A stretch of DNA of 50,036 nt from Bacteroidota bacterium. GTDB lineage: Bacteria > Bacteroidota > Bacteroidia > Chitinophagales > LD1. The stretch's first letter is position 1, and every line of letters starts with the position of its first letter. The notes under the pieces are model-generated. The model was given only the letters and a program-made list of their open reading frames with translations. It was not told the DNA's origin and searched no databases. Location: positions 1-50,036 of the forward strand of contig JAFDYN010000024.1 in NCBI GenBank assembly GCA_018267385.1. The letters are read 5' to 3'. Below are positions 1-6,758 of the stretch, one piece after another. The translations under genes and the position numbers were made by a program.

Positions 1-19
1 TAATAAGCTTATACAAACT

Positions 20-46
20 AAAGGACGGAGAGGCGCGGAGGAAAGG
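20..46. repeat. Dispersed repeat, family B (GGAGAGGCGCGGAG type)
   Basis: Purine-rich segment ACGGAGAGGCGCGGAGG. The same wording recurs near 6588, 20401 and, in inverted form, at 4190-4301. It is the degenerate 'cacagaggcacagag' kind of intergenic repeat often seen in Bacteroidota. The rest of the 165 bases before the first gene shows no other feature. Confidence 0.5.
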
Positions 47-165
47 CATTTTTAATAGTCTGCGCAGCATCAAAAAACCTCCTTTGCGAGAAAAATTCCC
101 GTGTTAATAGATGTACTATTTTTCGAAGCAATCTTCAATTCAGATATTACTTCGCTCCCTTCGTC

Positions 166-585
166 CTACTTTATGCTTTGTTGCCCTTTTGATTCTAGAA
201 CTTCGATTCGATTTTCAAGGCTATTGCTTTTGACAACTTGCGAATAAATGGAATATATTCCGACGACTAAACTTATTGCAATCGCTCCGTAAAAGACATA
301 AACCGATCCAACATCTTTAATATATGAACGCCTTTCTCTCGCATAAAATTTGTACAAATTCGCTTCGATACCTTGGGATTTAATTGCTACGACATCACTT
401 AGCAAATCTATGTGGCCGTTTTTATAAAGAATTTTTACAACATCAGACATTTCGTGTTCAGATAACTTGCATAGCTCTTTGAGTTGGTCGTAATTAATTG
501 GATGGCCTTCCGTGTTATTAAAATGTGTATGCAACCGACAAAGAACTAATTCCAGGTTCTTATAGATTTTTGGGGTAAGATTCAT
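166..585 (-). CDS. Hypothetical protein with winged-helix-like N-terminus and one membrane segment
   Basis: The 139-aa product is not recognised. The first 75 residues are charged and look mainly helical, resembling a small winged-helix or MarR-like fold (ELCKLSEHEMSDVVKILYKNG is followed by a short hydrophobic strand). Residues about 91-113 form one hydrophobic stretch (YVFYGAIAISLVVGIYSIY) that should span the inner membrane, and a short polar coiled-coil-like tail (NSLENRIEVLES) follows. The arrangement suggests a membrane-tethered protein with a cytosolic N-terminal domain. The gene is more AT-rich than its right-hand neighbours and stands alone, transcribed away from them. Its upstream gap has a short inverted repeat at 596-618. 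Confidence is good that it is a gene, low for any function. Confidence 0.6.
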   Translation of the reverse strand: MNLTPKIYKNLELVLCRLHTHFNNTEGHPINYDQLKELCKLSEHEMSDVVKILYKNGHIDLLSDVVAIKSQGIEANLYKFYARERRSYIKDVGSVYVFYGAIAISLVVGIYSIYSQVVKSNSLENRIEVLESKGQQSIK

Positions 586-595
586 AGCACCAATA

Positions 596-618
596 AGTTT
601 ACATGAAAATAGTAAACT
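596..618. promoter_or_regulatory. Inverted repeat upstream of the 139-aa minus-strand gene
   Basis: AGTTTAC and GTAAACT flank a 9-base spacer, 11 bases upstream of the start codon of the minus-strand gene. It could be an operator or an RNA hairpin. The perfect 7-bp arms are seen; the role is a guess. Confidence 0.3.
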
Positions 619-760
619 CCTAGGCCTTCTGTATTCCTTTTATCTACTTTAGACGGAGGGATGCAAAACGGGTTGTTCTGAAATGATGATCCTAGGGATG
701 AAAATAAGCAAATTTTATACTCCTAAAAAGACGATTAGCACCATACTATATTTCAAACCG

Positions 761-768
761 TATCTTTG
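761..768 (+). promoter_or_regulatory. Bacteroidota -7 box (TATCTTTG)
   Basis: TATCTTTG matches the Bacteroidota -7 consensus TAnnTTTG exactly and lies 19 bases before the ATG at 788. No TTG is found at the expected -33 spacing, so this is a half-site. It supports starting the thioesterase gene at 788 rather than at the upstream in-frame ATG at 683. Confidence 0.55.
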
Positions 769-787
769 CCCCAAAGCACAAACAGCA

Positions 788-1186
788 ATGAAGCAGATCT
801 TCTCCCCCGGCAGCGAGATGAGCTATGAGAAAATCATCTCGCGGGATGATATCGCGGCCTTTGAGTCGGGTGTGGTACATGAGGTGTATGCCACCTTTGC
901 CATCGCGCGGGATGCCGAGTGGGCGGGCAGGCTCTTTGTGCTGGAGATGATAGAGCCGGACGAGGAGGGCATCGGCACCTTCGTGCAGGTAGACCACCAT
1001 GCCCCCGCGCTGGTAGGCGAGACCGTGGTCTACGAGGCAGTGATAGATGAGCTGCACCGGAATGTGGTCGGCTGTACCTTTGCCGCCTACGTAGGCAAGC
1101 GCCTCATAGCCAGCGGCCGTACCGGCCAGAAGATCCTCAAGAAGGACAAGCTCCAGGCGCTGATGCAGAATCTGACCAGCCCCTAA
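788..1186 (+). CDS. Hotdog-fold thioesterase family protein
   Basis: The 132-aa product is a small cytosolic hotdog-fold protein of the fluoroacetyl-CoA thioesterase (FlK)-like type. Such proteins hydrolyse or bind acyl-CoA thioesters; the substrate here cannot be told. The family features are the early ATFAIARDAEWAG segment, the central VDHHAPALVGETVVYEA strand/loop and the strand running to GRTGQKIL. Length fits the family's usual 125-140 aa. The ORF is open back to an ATG at 683, but the -7 box TATCTTTG at 761-768 would lie inside that extension, whose residues (MMILGMKISKFY...) do not look like part of the fold, so 788 was chosen. The stop codon lies within a family A repeat. Transcribed alone. 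Confidence 0.75.
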   Translation: MKQIFSPGSEMSYEKIISRDDIAAFESGVVHEVYATFAIARDAEWAGRLFVLEMIEPDEEGIGTFVQVDHHAPALVGETVVYEAVIDELHRNVVGCTFAAYVGKRLIASGRTGQKILKKDKLQALMQNLTSP

Positions 1187-1211
1187 ATCCCCAAAGGGGA
1201 CTTTAACAGCC
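1181..1211 (+). repeat. Palindromic intergenic repeat, family A, copy 1
   Basis: CCCTAAATCCCC-AAA-GGGGA hairpin followed by the tail CTTTAACAGCC. It includes the stop codon of the preceding gene. Six further copies with different but still self-complementary stems and the same CAGCC tail are at 2240, 6508, 8397, 8667, 14587 and 15271. Confidence 0.75.
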
Positions 1212-1265
1212 TTTGCACAAAATCCCGCTTATGCTCGTAAGGCTTTGATTTGCAGTCTGTAGGCT

Positions 1266-1315
1266 CTTCCCTCTCTCTCGGAGAGGGAAGATGCCGAAGG
1301 CAGATGGGTGGGGTC
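1266..1315 (+). repeat. Two-hairpin intergenic repeat, family E, copy 1
   Basis: A 10-bp stem (CTTCCCTCTC / GAGAGGGAAG) is followed by a second small hairpin TGCC-GAA-GGCA and the tail GATGGGTGGGGT. Close copies are at 2389-2438 (same strand) and 8484-8531 (opposite strand). It lies 50 bases before the sigma factor start. Confidence 0.7.
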
Positions 1316-1365
1316 TGTAACCTTCCCCTCGCCTTTGCCGTAAAAAAGGGAAAACACGGCCCCCG

Positions 1366-2232
1366 ATGAAGCAACTTAGACTAACCAATAACGTCGCCCA
1401 GAAGGATAGCGAATCAGTAGACCGCTACCTGATGGAGATATCTAAAAAGGAACTCCTGACCGCTGATGAAGAGGCCGCTCTGGCCCGCCAGATCCGCGAG
1501 GGTGATATGGATGCACTGGACAAGCTGGTGCAGGCCAATCTCCGCTTTGTAGTATCCGTAGCCAAGCAATACCAAGGGCAGGGCCTCAGCCTGAATGACC
1601 TCATCAATGAGGGCAACCTCGGCCTGATCCGCGCTGCACAAAAGTTTGACGAGACCAAGGGATTCAAGTTCATCTCCTACGGTGTGTGGTGGATACGCCA
1701 GGCTATGGCGCAGGCCATCATAGAACAGAGCAAGATCATCCGCATCCCTACGGGTAAGGCGCAGCATTTCTCCAAGATCAACCGTGCCTTTCAGATGCTG
1801 GAGCAGGAGTACCAGCAGGACCCCTCTATAGAGGAGGTGATGAAGAAGACCGGCCTCACTGAAGAAGACATCAATGACTACCTCAAGAATATCGTCTCTA
1901 CCGTCTCTACCGATATGGGCTTTGGCGAGGATGGCGACCTGTCGTTTGGCGATACGCTGCACGATGACAGCCACCTGACCCCTGAGGACGAGATGATGCG
2001 CCACTCTGTAGAGAGCATGCTGAAGAATATGCTGGCCACACTGGATCAGCGTGAGCAGCACATCATCAAGCTGTACTTCGGCCTGGATGGAAATGATACG
2101 CATACCCTCGAGGAGATAGGCGAGAAGCTCAGTCTGACCCGCGAGCGCGTACGCCAGATCAAAGAGCGGTGCCTGGAGCGCCTCAAGAAGAAAAGCAACG
2201 TGTCACTACTGGATGGCTATCCGCTGAAGTAG
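1366..2232 (+). CDS. RNA polymerase sigma factor, RpoD/SigA family (compact Bacteroidota type)
   Basis: This 288-aa sigma-70 family factor directs RNA polymerase to promoters. Region 1.2 is about residues 15-47 (SVDRYLMEIS...LARQIREGD). Region 2 is about 50-125, with the core-binding NLRFVVSVAKQYQ, LINEGNLGLIRAAQKFD and the -10 recognition/melting helix KFISYGVWWIRQAM. Region 3 is about 130-210. Region 4.2, the -35 reading helix-turn-helix, is about 247-276 (TLEEIGEKLSLTRERVRQIKERCLERL). Region 1.1 is missing, as is normal for the about 287-aa primary sigma factors of Bacteroidota. Residues after WWIRQ (AMAQAIIEQSKIIRIPTGKAQHFSKIN) differ from the widely conserved form I recall ([27 protein letters not shown]), so this may be a paralogue of the housekeeping factor. 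Followed by a strong terminator at 2299. Confidence 0.93.
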   Translation: MKQLRLTNNVAQKDSESVDRYLMEISKKELLTADEEAALARQIREGDMDALDKLVQANLRFVVSVAKQYQGQGLSLNDLINEGNLGLIRAAQKFDETKGFKFISYGVWWIRQAMAQAIIEQSKIIRIPTGKAQHFSKINRAFQMLEQEYQQDPSIEEVMKKTGLTEEDINDYLKNIVSTVSTDMGFGEDGDLSFGDTLHDDSHLTPEDEMMRHSVESMLKNMLATLDQREQHIIKLYFGLDGNDTHTLEEIGEKLSLTRERVRQIKERCLERLKKKSNVSLLDGYPLK

Positions 2233-2239
2233 GCGGCCC

Positions 2240-2276
2240 CATCCAAACCTTCCCCCAAGGGGAAGGCTTAACAGCC
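2240..2276 (+). repeat. Palindromic intergenic repeat, family A, copy 2
   Basis: CCATCCAAACC leads into the stem CCTTCCCC / GGGGAAGG and the tail CTTAACAGCC. It begins 8 bases after the sigma factor stop codon, in the same orientation. Confidence 0.7.
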
Positions 2277-2298
2277 AATACATAAAACACATTAGATT

Positions 2299-2329
2299 AG
2301 CTCCTGCATTTGCAGGAGCTTTATTATTT
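2299..2329 (+). terminator. Rho-independent terminator after the sigma factor gene
   Basis: Perfect 9-10 bp inverted repeat AGCTCCTGCA / TGCAGGAGCT followed by TTATTATTT. Its position 66 bases beyond the sigma factor stop makes it the likely end of that transcript. Confidence 0.75.
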
Positions 2330-2388
2330 AAACAAAGAACTGAATCTGCCCCAAGTGTTTTGATACGCTCCTTCAAGACACAAGGTTC

Positions 2389-2438
2389 TTCCCTCTCCTT
2401 GGGAGAGGGAAGATGCCAAAGGCAGATGGGTGAGGTGT
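2389..2438 (+). repeat. Two-hairpin intergenic repeat, family E, copy 2
   Basis: An 11-bp stem CTTCCCTCTCC / GGAGAGGGAAG with a TTG loop, then TGCC-AAA-GGCA and GATGGGTGAGGT. The copy ends exactly at the tsaE start codon (2439), so it forms the tsaE leader. Confidence 0.7.
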
Positions 2439-2870
2439 ATGCAGCTTTCTTTTTCATATAAGGTCGATGATATCAATGCCGCCGCTGAGTGGGTCAGACT
2501 ACAGGCCGGCGATACCCGCGTGTGGCTATTCATAGGCGAGATGGGTGCAGGCAAGACGACCCTGATCAAGGCCATCTGCCAGCAGCTGGGCACTACAGAC
2601 GACCTCTCCAGCCCGACTTATGCACTGGTCAATCAATACGATATACCCGGCAGCAGCACCCGCATCTACCACCTGGACCTCTACCGCCTGCGCAGTACAG
2701 AGGAGGCGCTGGATATAGGTATAGAGGACTATCTGCTGGGCGGGGACTATTGCCTCATAGAGTGGCCGCAGCTCATAGAGCCGCTCCTGCGCGAGGGTGA
2801 GTATATCACTATCCACATATCTCCCCTATCGGAATATGAAAGAAATATCAGTATCTTTAGAGAGACGTGA
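2439..2870 (+). CDS. tsaE: tRNA threonylcarbamoyladenosine biosynthesis ATPase TsaE
   Basis: TsaE is the small cytosolic ATPase that works with TsaB and TsaD to make N6-threonylcarbamoyladenosine at position 37 of ANN-decoding tRNAs. The 143-aa product carries the P-loop GEMGAGKT (residues 33-40), the family-specific SSPTYALVNQY, the IYHLDLYRL segment and the terminal LIEWPQ motif. Length is normal (about 140-160 aa). A GTG at 2430 could also start the frame but falls inside repeat family E; ATG 2439 gives the expected N-terminus. The last codons and stop lie inside another repeat (family C). Alanine dehydrogenase follows 94 bases downstream, a pairing I recall as common in Bacteroidota. Confidence 0.95.
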   Translation: MQLSFSYKVDDINAAAEWVRLQAGDTRVWLFIGEMGAGKTTLIKAICQQLGTTDDLSSPTYALVNQYDIPGSSTRIYHLDLYRLRSTEEALDIGIEDYLLGGDYCLIEWPQLIEPLLREGEYITIHISPLSEYERNISIFRET

Positions 2871-2960
2871 GACGATAGACATGAGATAAGAGACAATGCT
2901 GATTTGTCCCTCCATCTCATGTATTATCTCATGTCTCAAGTCTCACATCTCATGTCTCAA
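2864..2960. repeat. ATGAGAC/GTCTCAT inverted repeat cluster, family C
   Basis: The left half has GTGAGAC, AGACATGAGAT and AAGAGAC; the right half has CTCATGTATTATCTC, ATGTCTC, AAGTCTCAC and ATCTCATGTCTC, the complementary words. The two halves can fold on each other as a long imperfect hairpin. The left end overlaps the tsaE stop codon and the right end stops 4 bases before the alanine dehydrogenase start. Confidence 0.7.
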
Positions 2961-2964
2961 AAGA

Positions 2965-4185
2965 ATGACAAGCAGCAACAAATTTGAAGGGATAGTCAGC
3001 AAACTGGGCCTGGAGCCTATGGAGTCTCCGGTGATGGTAGAGAGCAAGACCAGCAAGCTCTATATCGGTATGCCCAAGGAATGGAGCTTTCAGGAGCACC
3101 GCATCGGCCTCACGCCAGAGGCGGTGCGCACGCTGGTAGCCAATGGCCACCGGGTGATCATAGAGAGCAATGCCGGCCTTGAGTCGCACTTTCTGGATAC
3201 GGACTACTCAGAGGCCGGTGCAGAGATCACGAGCAGCCGAGAGGAAGTCTTCAAAGCGGATGTGATCATCAAGATAGCCCCGCCACAGCTGGACGAGATC
3301 ACCCTCATGCAGATGAACCAGACCCTCATCTCGCCTATCCATCTCCCTACCATGAAGCGCGAGTACCTGACCCGCCTGATCGATAAAAAAGTGACTGCCC
3401 TCGCATTTGAATACACGAAGGACGAAGCGGGTTTCTTCCCGTTCGTTCGCTCCATGAGCGAGATAGCAGGCAACTCGTCCATCCTCATAGCTGCAGAGTA
3501 CCTGAGCAATGCACACGATGGTACGGGTATCCTGCTGGGTGGCGTATCCGGTGTGCCTCCTGCCAAGGTGGTGATACTCGGTGCCGGTGCTGTAGGTACC
3601 TCTGCTGCACGTGCCGCTATCGGCCTCGGTGCGGTGGTCTCCGTCTTTGATAACAATGTGTACAAACTGCAACGCCTCCAGGAGCGCATAGGGCAGCGCG
3701 TCTTCACCTCTATTATCTCGCCTGAGACCCTGTATCAGGAGCTGCGCCACGCTGACGTGGCTATCGGCGCCATCCACTCCAAGAAGGGCCGCTCTCAGGT
3801 GATCGTCACTGAGGATATGGTCTCTCAGATGAAGTCCGGCTCTATGATCGTAGACGTGAGCATAGACCAGGGGGGCTGCTTTGAGACGAGCCATGTGACA
3901 TCGCACTCACATCCTACATTCAAGAACTATGGTGTGACGCACTACTGTGTGCCCAATATAGCCTCCCGTGTATCACGTACTGCCTCCTACGCCATCTCCA
4001 ATATCCTCATGCCTATCCTCCTGCACTGCGGTGACCTGGGTGGTATCAAGGGGCTGATCTTTGAAGATGGAGGCATCCGCAATGGTATCTATATCTACAA
4101 CGGCAACCTGACCAACGAGCACCTGTCCAAGCTCTTTAACATCAAGAACACCAATTTGGAGTTGCTCTTCGCGGCTAACTTTTAA
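2965..4185 (+). CDS. ald: Alanine dehydrogenase (AlaDH/PNT family)
   Basis: Cytosolic NAD-dependent enzyme interconverting L-alanine and pyruvate plus ammonium. The 406-aa product has the AlaDH/PNT N-terminal domain: IGMPKEWSFQEHRIGLTPEAV (about residues 34-54), the GHRVIIESNAG segment, and ALAFEY with residues 170-198 leading to GGVSGVPPAK. The Rossmann NAD site is VVILGAGAVG (about 202-211), followed by VDVSIDQGGCFETS and the C-terminal THYCVPNIASRVSRTAS. The open frame extends upstream to 2896, but those codons lie in repeat family C (reading as a low-complexity SCIISCLKSHISCLK peptide), so ATG 2965 was chosen. Length is slightly above the classic 370 aa because of an N-terminal extension of about 30 residues, common in Bacteroidota. 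Followed by a large inverted repeat. Confidence 0.93.
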   Translation: MTSSNKFEGIVSKLGLEPMESPVMVESKTSKLYIGMPKEWSFQEHRIGLTPEAVRTLVANGHRVIIESNAGLESHFLDTDYSEAGAEITSSREEVFKADVIIKIAPPQLDEITLMQMNQTLISPIHLPTMKREYLTRLIDKKVTALAFEYTKDEAGFFPFVRSMSEIAGNSSILIAAEYLSNAHDGTGILLGGVSGVPPAKVVILGAGAVGTSAARAAIGLGAVVSVFDNNVYKLQRLQERIGQRVFTSIISPETLYQELRHADVAIGAIHSKKGRSQVIVTEDMVSQMKSGSMIVDVSIDQGGCFETSHVTSHSHPTFKNYGVTHYCVPNIASRVSRTASYAISNILMPILLHCGDLGGIKGLIFEDGGIRNGIYIYNGNLTNEHLSKLFNIKNTNLELLFAANF

Positions 4186-4189
4186 GTGC

Positions 4190-4301
4190 TACTACACAGA
4201 GGGCACGGAGTCAAACACAGAGCGAATGCAATGATTTTTGACATCGGGTTAAAGCTGTTATACTTTAACCTCTGTGATTCCTTTGTGCTCTTCGTGTAGT
4301 A
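4190..4301. repeat. Inverted pair of family B repeats forming a long hairpin
   Basis: The left arm (4190-4222, TACTACACAGAGGGCACGG... onward to ACACAGAG) and the right arm (4268-4301, CCTCTGTGATTCC...CGTGTAGTA) are roughly complementary over about 33 bases, with a 45-base centre. The arms read like the 'cacagaggcacagag' repeat facing itself. It may terminate ald transcription, since the right arm is followed by AAAAAC rather than T and no true terminator was seen here. Confidence 0.65.
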
Positions 4302-4328
4302 AAAACAACCTGCCCCCTATCTAGTACA

Positions 4329-4346
4329 CCCCTATGTGTATAGGGG
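4329..4346. other. Small perfect hairpin
   Basis: CCCCTAT-GTGT-ATAGGGG, a perfect 7-bp stem in the leader of the downstream gene, 59 bases before its start. No T-tract follows. A role in expression is possible but not shown. Confidence 0.35.
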
Positions 4347-4405
4347 AAAAGCCCTGCTGCCAGAGCGATAGATTAGCCTTACTTTCAGCAGCATAAACTG
4401 TACGG

Positions 4406-5575
4406 ATGTTTTACGAATTCCTCCAGCCGCTGGACCGGGAGAAGGTCTTTGGCGATACTACCTGGCGCACGGCACAGCTCGGCAGCAGCATAGACTTTTA
4501 TGAAGGCAAGACGATGGACATAGATGGCTATGACCTCGCCATCCTCTCTGTGTCTGAGAACCGCGGCCATGCGGCAAACCGTGGCGTGGAAGACGGTCAT
4601 GTCAATATTCGTCGGGAGCTATACCGCCTCTACACACCGGTAGCTGAGAAGCCAGTACGCATCGTAGACCTCGGTGAGATCAAGACCGGCGCTACTCTGA
4701 AAGATACTTACTTTGGCCTCGCAGCGGTGATGCTGCAGCTCCTCACATCAAAGGTCATACCGATCATCATAGGTGGCACACATGACATGACATTTGGTCA
4801 GTACCTCGGCTACCAGGAGCTGTACACGCTGATCAATATGGTGATCATAGATGAGCGTATAGACATGGAGGAGCCTAATGGCGAAATGGATGCATCGAGC
4901 TATCTCATGCCTATCCTGTCTCATAGCCCTAACTATCTCTTCAACTACTCGCATCTCGGCTACCAGACCTACCTGAATGATCCGAAGACGGTAGACATGC
5001 TCGAATCGCTGAACTTTGACTGCCTGCGCTTGGGTATGGTGCGCCAGCATATCAGTGAGGTAGAGCCGATCCTGCGTGATGCAGACATGCTCAGCATAGA
5101 CATCAGCTCGATCCGTATGGCAGATGCGCCGGGCCATGTGAGCGCCTCGCCAAATGGCTTTAATGGAGAAGAGCTCTGCCAGATCACGCGCTATGCCGGC
5201 CTGAGTGACAAGCTCACCTCTATCAGCATCTCAGAGTACAACCCGCACTATGACAATCATGGCCAGACGGCACAGCTCATCGCACAGATGCTGTGGTACT
5301 TTGTAGAAGGCTACTACAGCCGCAAGGGAGACATGCCTGCCAATATGGACCAGTTCCTGAAGTTCACTGTCAAGTTTGAGCAGTATGATCATGAGCTCAT
5401 CTTCTGGAAGAGCAAGGTGACCGAGCGCTGGTGGATGGAGCTACCGTATGGCGATCGCAAGAAATACGCCCGGCATCAGATGGTGCCATGTTCCTACACA
5501 GACTATGAGATGGCCTGCAAGGATGAACTACCCGACCGCTGGATGAAGGTCTATAACAAGCTGATGGACGCGTAG
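4406..5575 (+). CDS. Arginase/formimidoylglutamase-fold protein with degenerate metal site
   Basis: The 389-aa product belongs to a Bacteroidota family usually named formimidoylglutamase or arginase-family protein. Fold signatures are visible but altered: IIGGTHD (residues 122-127) stands for GGDHS, IDERID (148-153) for DAHxD, and LSIDISSIR...DAPG (229-242) for SxDxDxxDPxxxPG. Thus the metal-ligating His of the second motif is replaced by Arg and the second Asp of the third by Ser. Catalysis by the usual two-manganese mechanism is therefore doubtful. The C-terminal tail, about 60 residues (RWWMELP...VPCSYTDYEMA), is not part of ordinary arginases. It follows ald by 220 bases of repeats on the same strand. 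Assigning histidine degradation (HutG) would be premature; no other hut gene is present. Confidence 0.85.
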   Translation: MFYEFLQPLDREKVFGDTTWRTAQLGSSIDFYEGKTMDIDGYDLAILSVSENRGHAANRGVEDGHVNIRRELYRLYTPVAEKPVRIVDLGEIKTGATLKDTYFGLAAVMLQLLTSKVIPIIIGGTHDMTFGQYLGYQELYTLINMVIIDERIDMEEPNGEMDASSYLMPILSHSPNYLFNYSHLGYQTYLNDPKTVDMLESLNFDCLRLGMVRQHISEVEPILRDADMLSIDISSIRMADAPGHVSASPNGFNGEELCQITRYAGLSDKLTSISISEYNPHYDNHGQTAQLIAQMLWYFVEGYYSRKGDMPANMDQFLKFTVKFEQYDHELIFWKSKVTERWWMELPYGDRKKYARHQMVPCSYTDYEMACKDELPDRWMKVYNKLMDA

Positions 5576-5901
5576 CCAGGACGACGGACCACAGACCACG
5601 AACCCGGGCCGAAGGCAAGTTTTTCGACTATAGAGATATAGTGGCAGTGCGGGTTTGGCGTGGTCGGCCTGATCTAAGTAATTATCCTAACGACTGTTGG
5701 TTTTTTGTGTTTCGATCTGATTTTCAATGTTTTTCATAAGGGTGGTCATAGCACCCCTATCTAACCTGCTGATACTGATCGGGTATGCCGGAGGCCTTGT
5801 TATCATTGGGTTTTGTGGGTAAATATACCGATGCTACTATTTTTATATGTGGCTAATATTTGCTTTATTTGTAGTCTATTTTAAACGTAAATTTACAACC
5901 T
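5576..5901. other. Gene-free stretch with degenerate repeat and small hairpin
   Basis: This 326-base gap begins with ACGGACCACAGACCACGAACCCGGGCC, resembling the GGACCACGGACCACG kind of Bacteroidota intergenic repeat. A small stem AGGGTG...CACCCT occurs near 5739-5759. The last 80 bases before the next gene are AT-rich and promoter-like (many TTTATTTG words), but no exact TAnnTTTG box at a sensible distance was found. Confidence 0.4.
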
Positions 5902-6507
5902 ATGGCTGCTGAAAATGGCAACAAATACGCCGAGCGATGGACGTATGAAAAAACGATCGCTGCACTGAATGAGGTGCATACCTATGCCCTGCACTACGAG
6001 TGCCTCTACCTGGGGCACGCGCTAAACCAGGCCGGACTCTATAATGATCTCTGGGCCTACTGGCGGCGCAAATGGCGCAGCGATGCGCGCATCATCACAC
6101 TGATGAAGCGGATCCTTCAGCTTTTTGAAGTACGGCTCTTTCAGAATACTGCGCTGGGCAAGATACCGGCACGGGTAGGGCTTTTTGCGCTGACGCATCA
6201 CTACCAGTGGGGGCGGGAATATGACACGCCGGAGGAGCAGCAACAGCAGCGCACAGAGCAGGACCGCCGCATGGAGGAGGAGCGCCGCGAGGATATGGAG
6301 GCACCGGCAGACGAGCTGGCTGCCTCAGAGGCGCGCCGCGCCCAGCAGGCCAAACTGCTGAAGGAGTTTAATGAGCGGAAGGTAGCGCAGTATAATGTAA
6401 GGCACCCGGAGGCGCAGCTCACCATGCCTATGAGCTGGCATTTGGGTTCGCCGCCTGAGGGGGCGGAGGCGGTGCTCTTTGATAGCGGGTTTTTCTTGAG
6501 ATTGTAG
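5902..6507 (+). CDS. Orphan protein resembling phage terminase small subunit (gp3-like)
   Basis: The 201-aa product is not certain in function. Residues 1-105 (NKYAERWTYEKTIAAL near the start, ECLYLGHALNQAGLYNDLWAY, MKRILQLFEVRLFQNTALG, ARVGLFALTHHYQWG) follow the layout of DNA-packaging small subunits of Bacteroidota phages, in which KYAEKWT, a 'yfiG...lGlYkdlf.yl' helix pair, a 'Cea..frna..G.i..slaifnLk..yGW' helix pair occur in that order. Residues 106-165 are a Glu/Arg/Gln-rich coiled coil, and the tail ends in aromatic GFFLRL. No other phage gene is nearby, so it is either a domesticated remnant or a cytosolic protein sharing the fold. Similarity is from memory of the motif pattern. A family A repeat begins at its stop codon. 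Confidence 0.7.
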   Translation: MAAENGNKYAERWTYEKTIAALNEVHTYALHYECLYLGHALNQAGLYNDLWAYWRRKWRSDARIITLMKRILQLFEVRLFQNTALGKIPARVGLFALTHHYQWGREYDTPEEQQQQRTEQDRRMEEERREDMEAPADELAASEARRAQQAKLLKEFNERKVAQYNVRHPEAQLTMPMSWHLGSPPEGAEAVLFDSGFFLRL

Positions 6508-6550
6508 CACCTCTCCCAAACCCTCTCCGAAGGAGAGGGCTTTAACAGCC
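6508..6550 (+). repeat. Palindromic intergenic repeat, family A, copy 3
   Basis: CACCTCTCCCAAA, stem CCCTCTCC-GAA-GGAGAGGG, then CTTTAACAGCC. Starts right after the stop codon of the upstream gene, same orientation. Confidence 0.75.
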
Positions 6551-6587
6551 CAATACATTTATCGAGAATGTGCGTGTAAAAAGATTT

Positions 6588-6610
6588 TACCGAAGAGACG
6601 GAGAGGAATG
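6588..6610 (+). repeat. Dispersed repeat, family B
   Basis: ACCGAAGAGACGGAGAGGAATG, one of the GGAGAGG-type copies. The remaining bases to 6758 hold no recognisable gene or signal. Confidence 0.45.
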
Positions 6611-6758
6611 TATTTATCTTATGCGAAGACGTGGATCTGCGAAGAATAGAGGGGCTTAGGGCAAAGTATGAAGCAAGATTTGATTGTTTCTGTGCGATGC
6701 TAATATCCTTTTATATGTTTAATCATACTACTCATATAAATCAAACAAATCATAGTCT

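Noticed and set aside
683..787. N-terminal extension of the thioesterase gene to ATG 683
   Set aside because: A TATCTTTG promoter box lies inside it at 761-768 and the added residues do not fit the hotdog domain; start set at 788.
1414..2103. 229-aa minus-strand open frame inside the sigma factor gene
   Set aside because: It is the mirror of a clearly conserved sigma factor gene; the translated protein has no recognisable motif.
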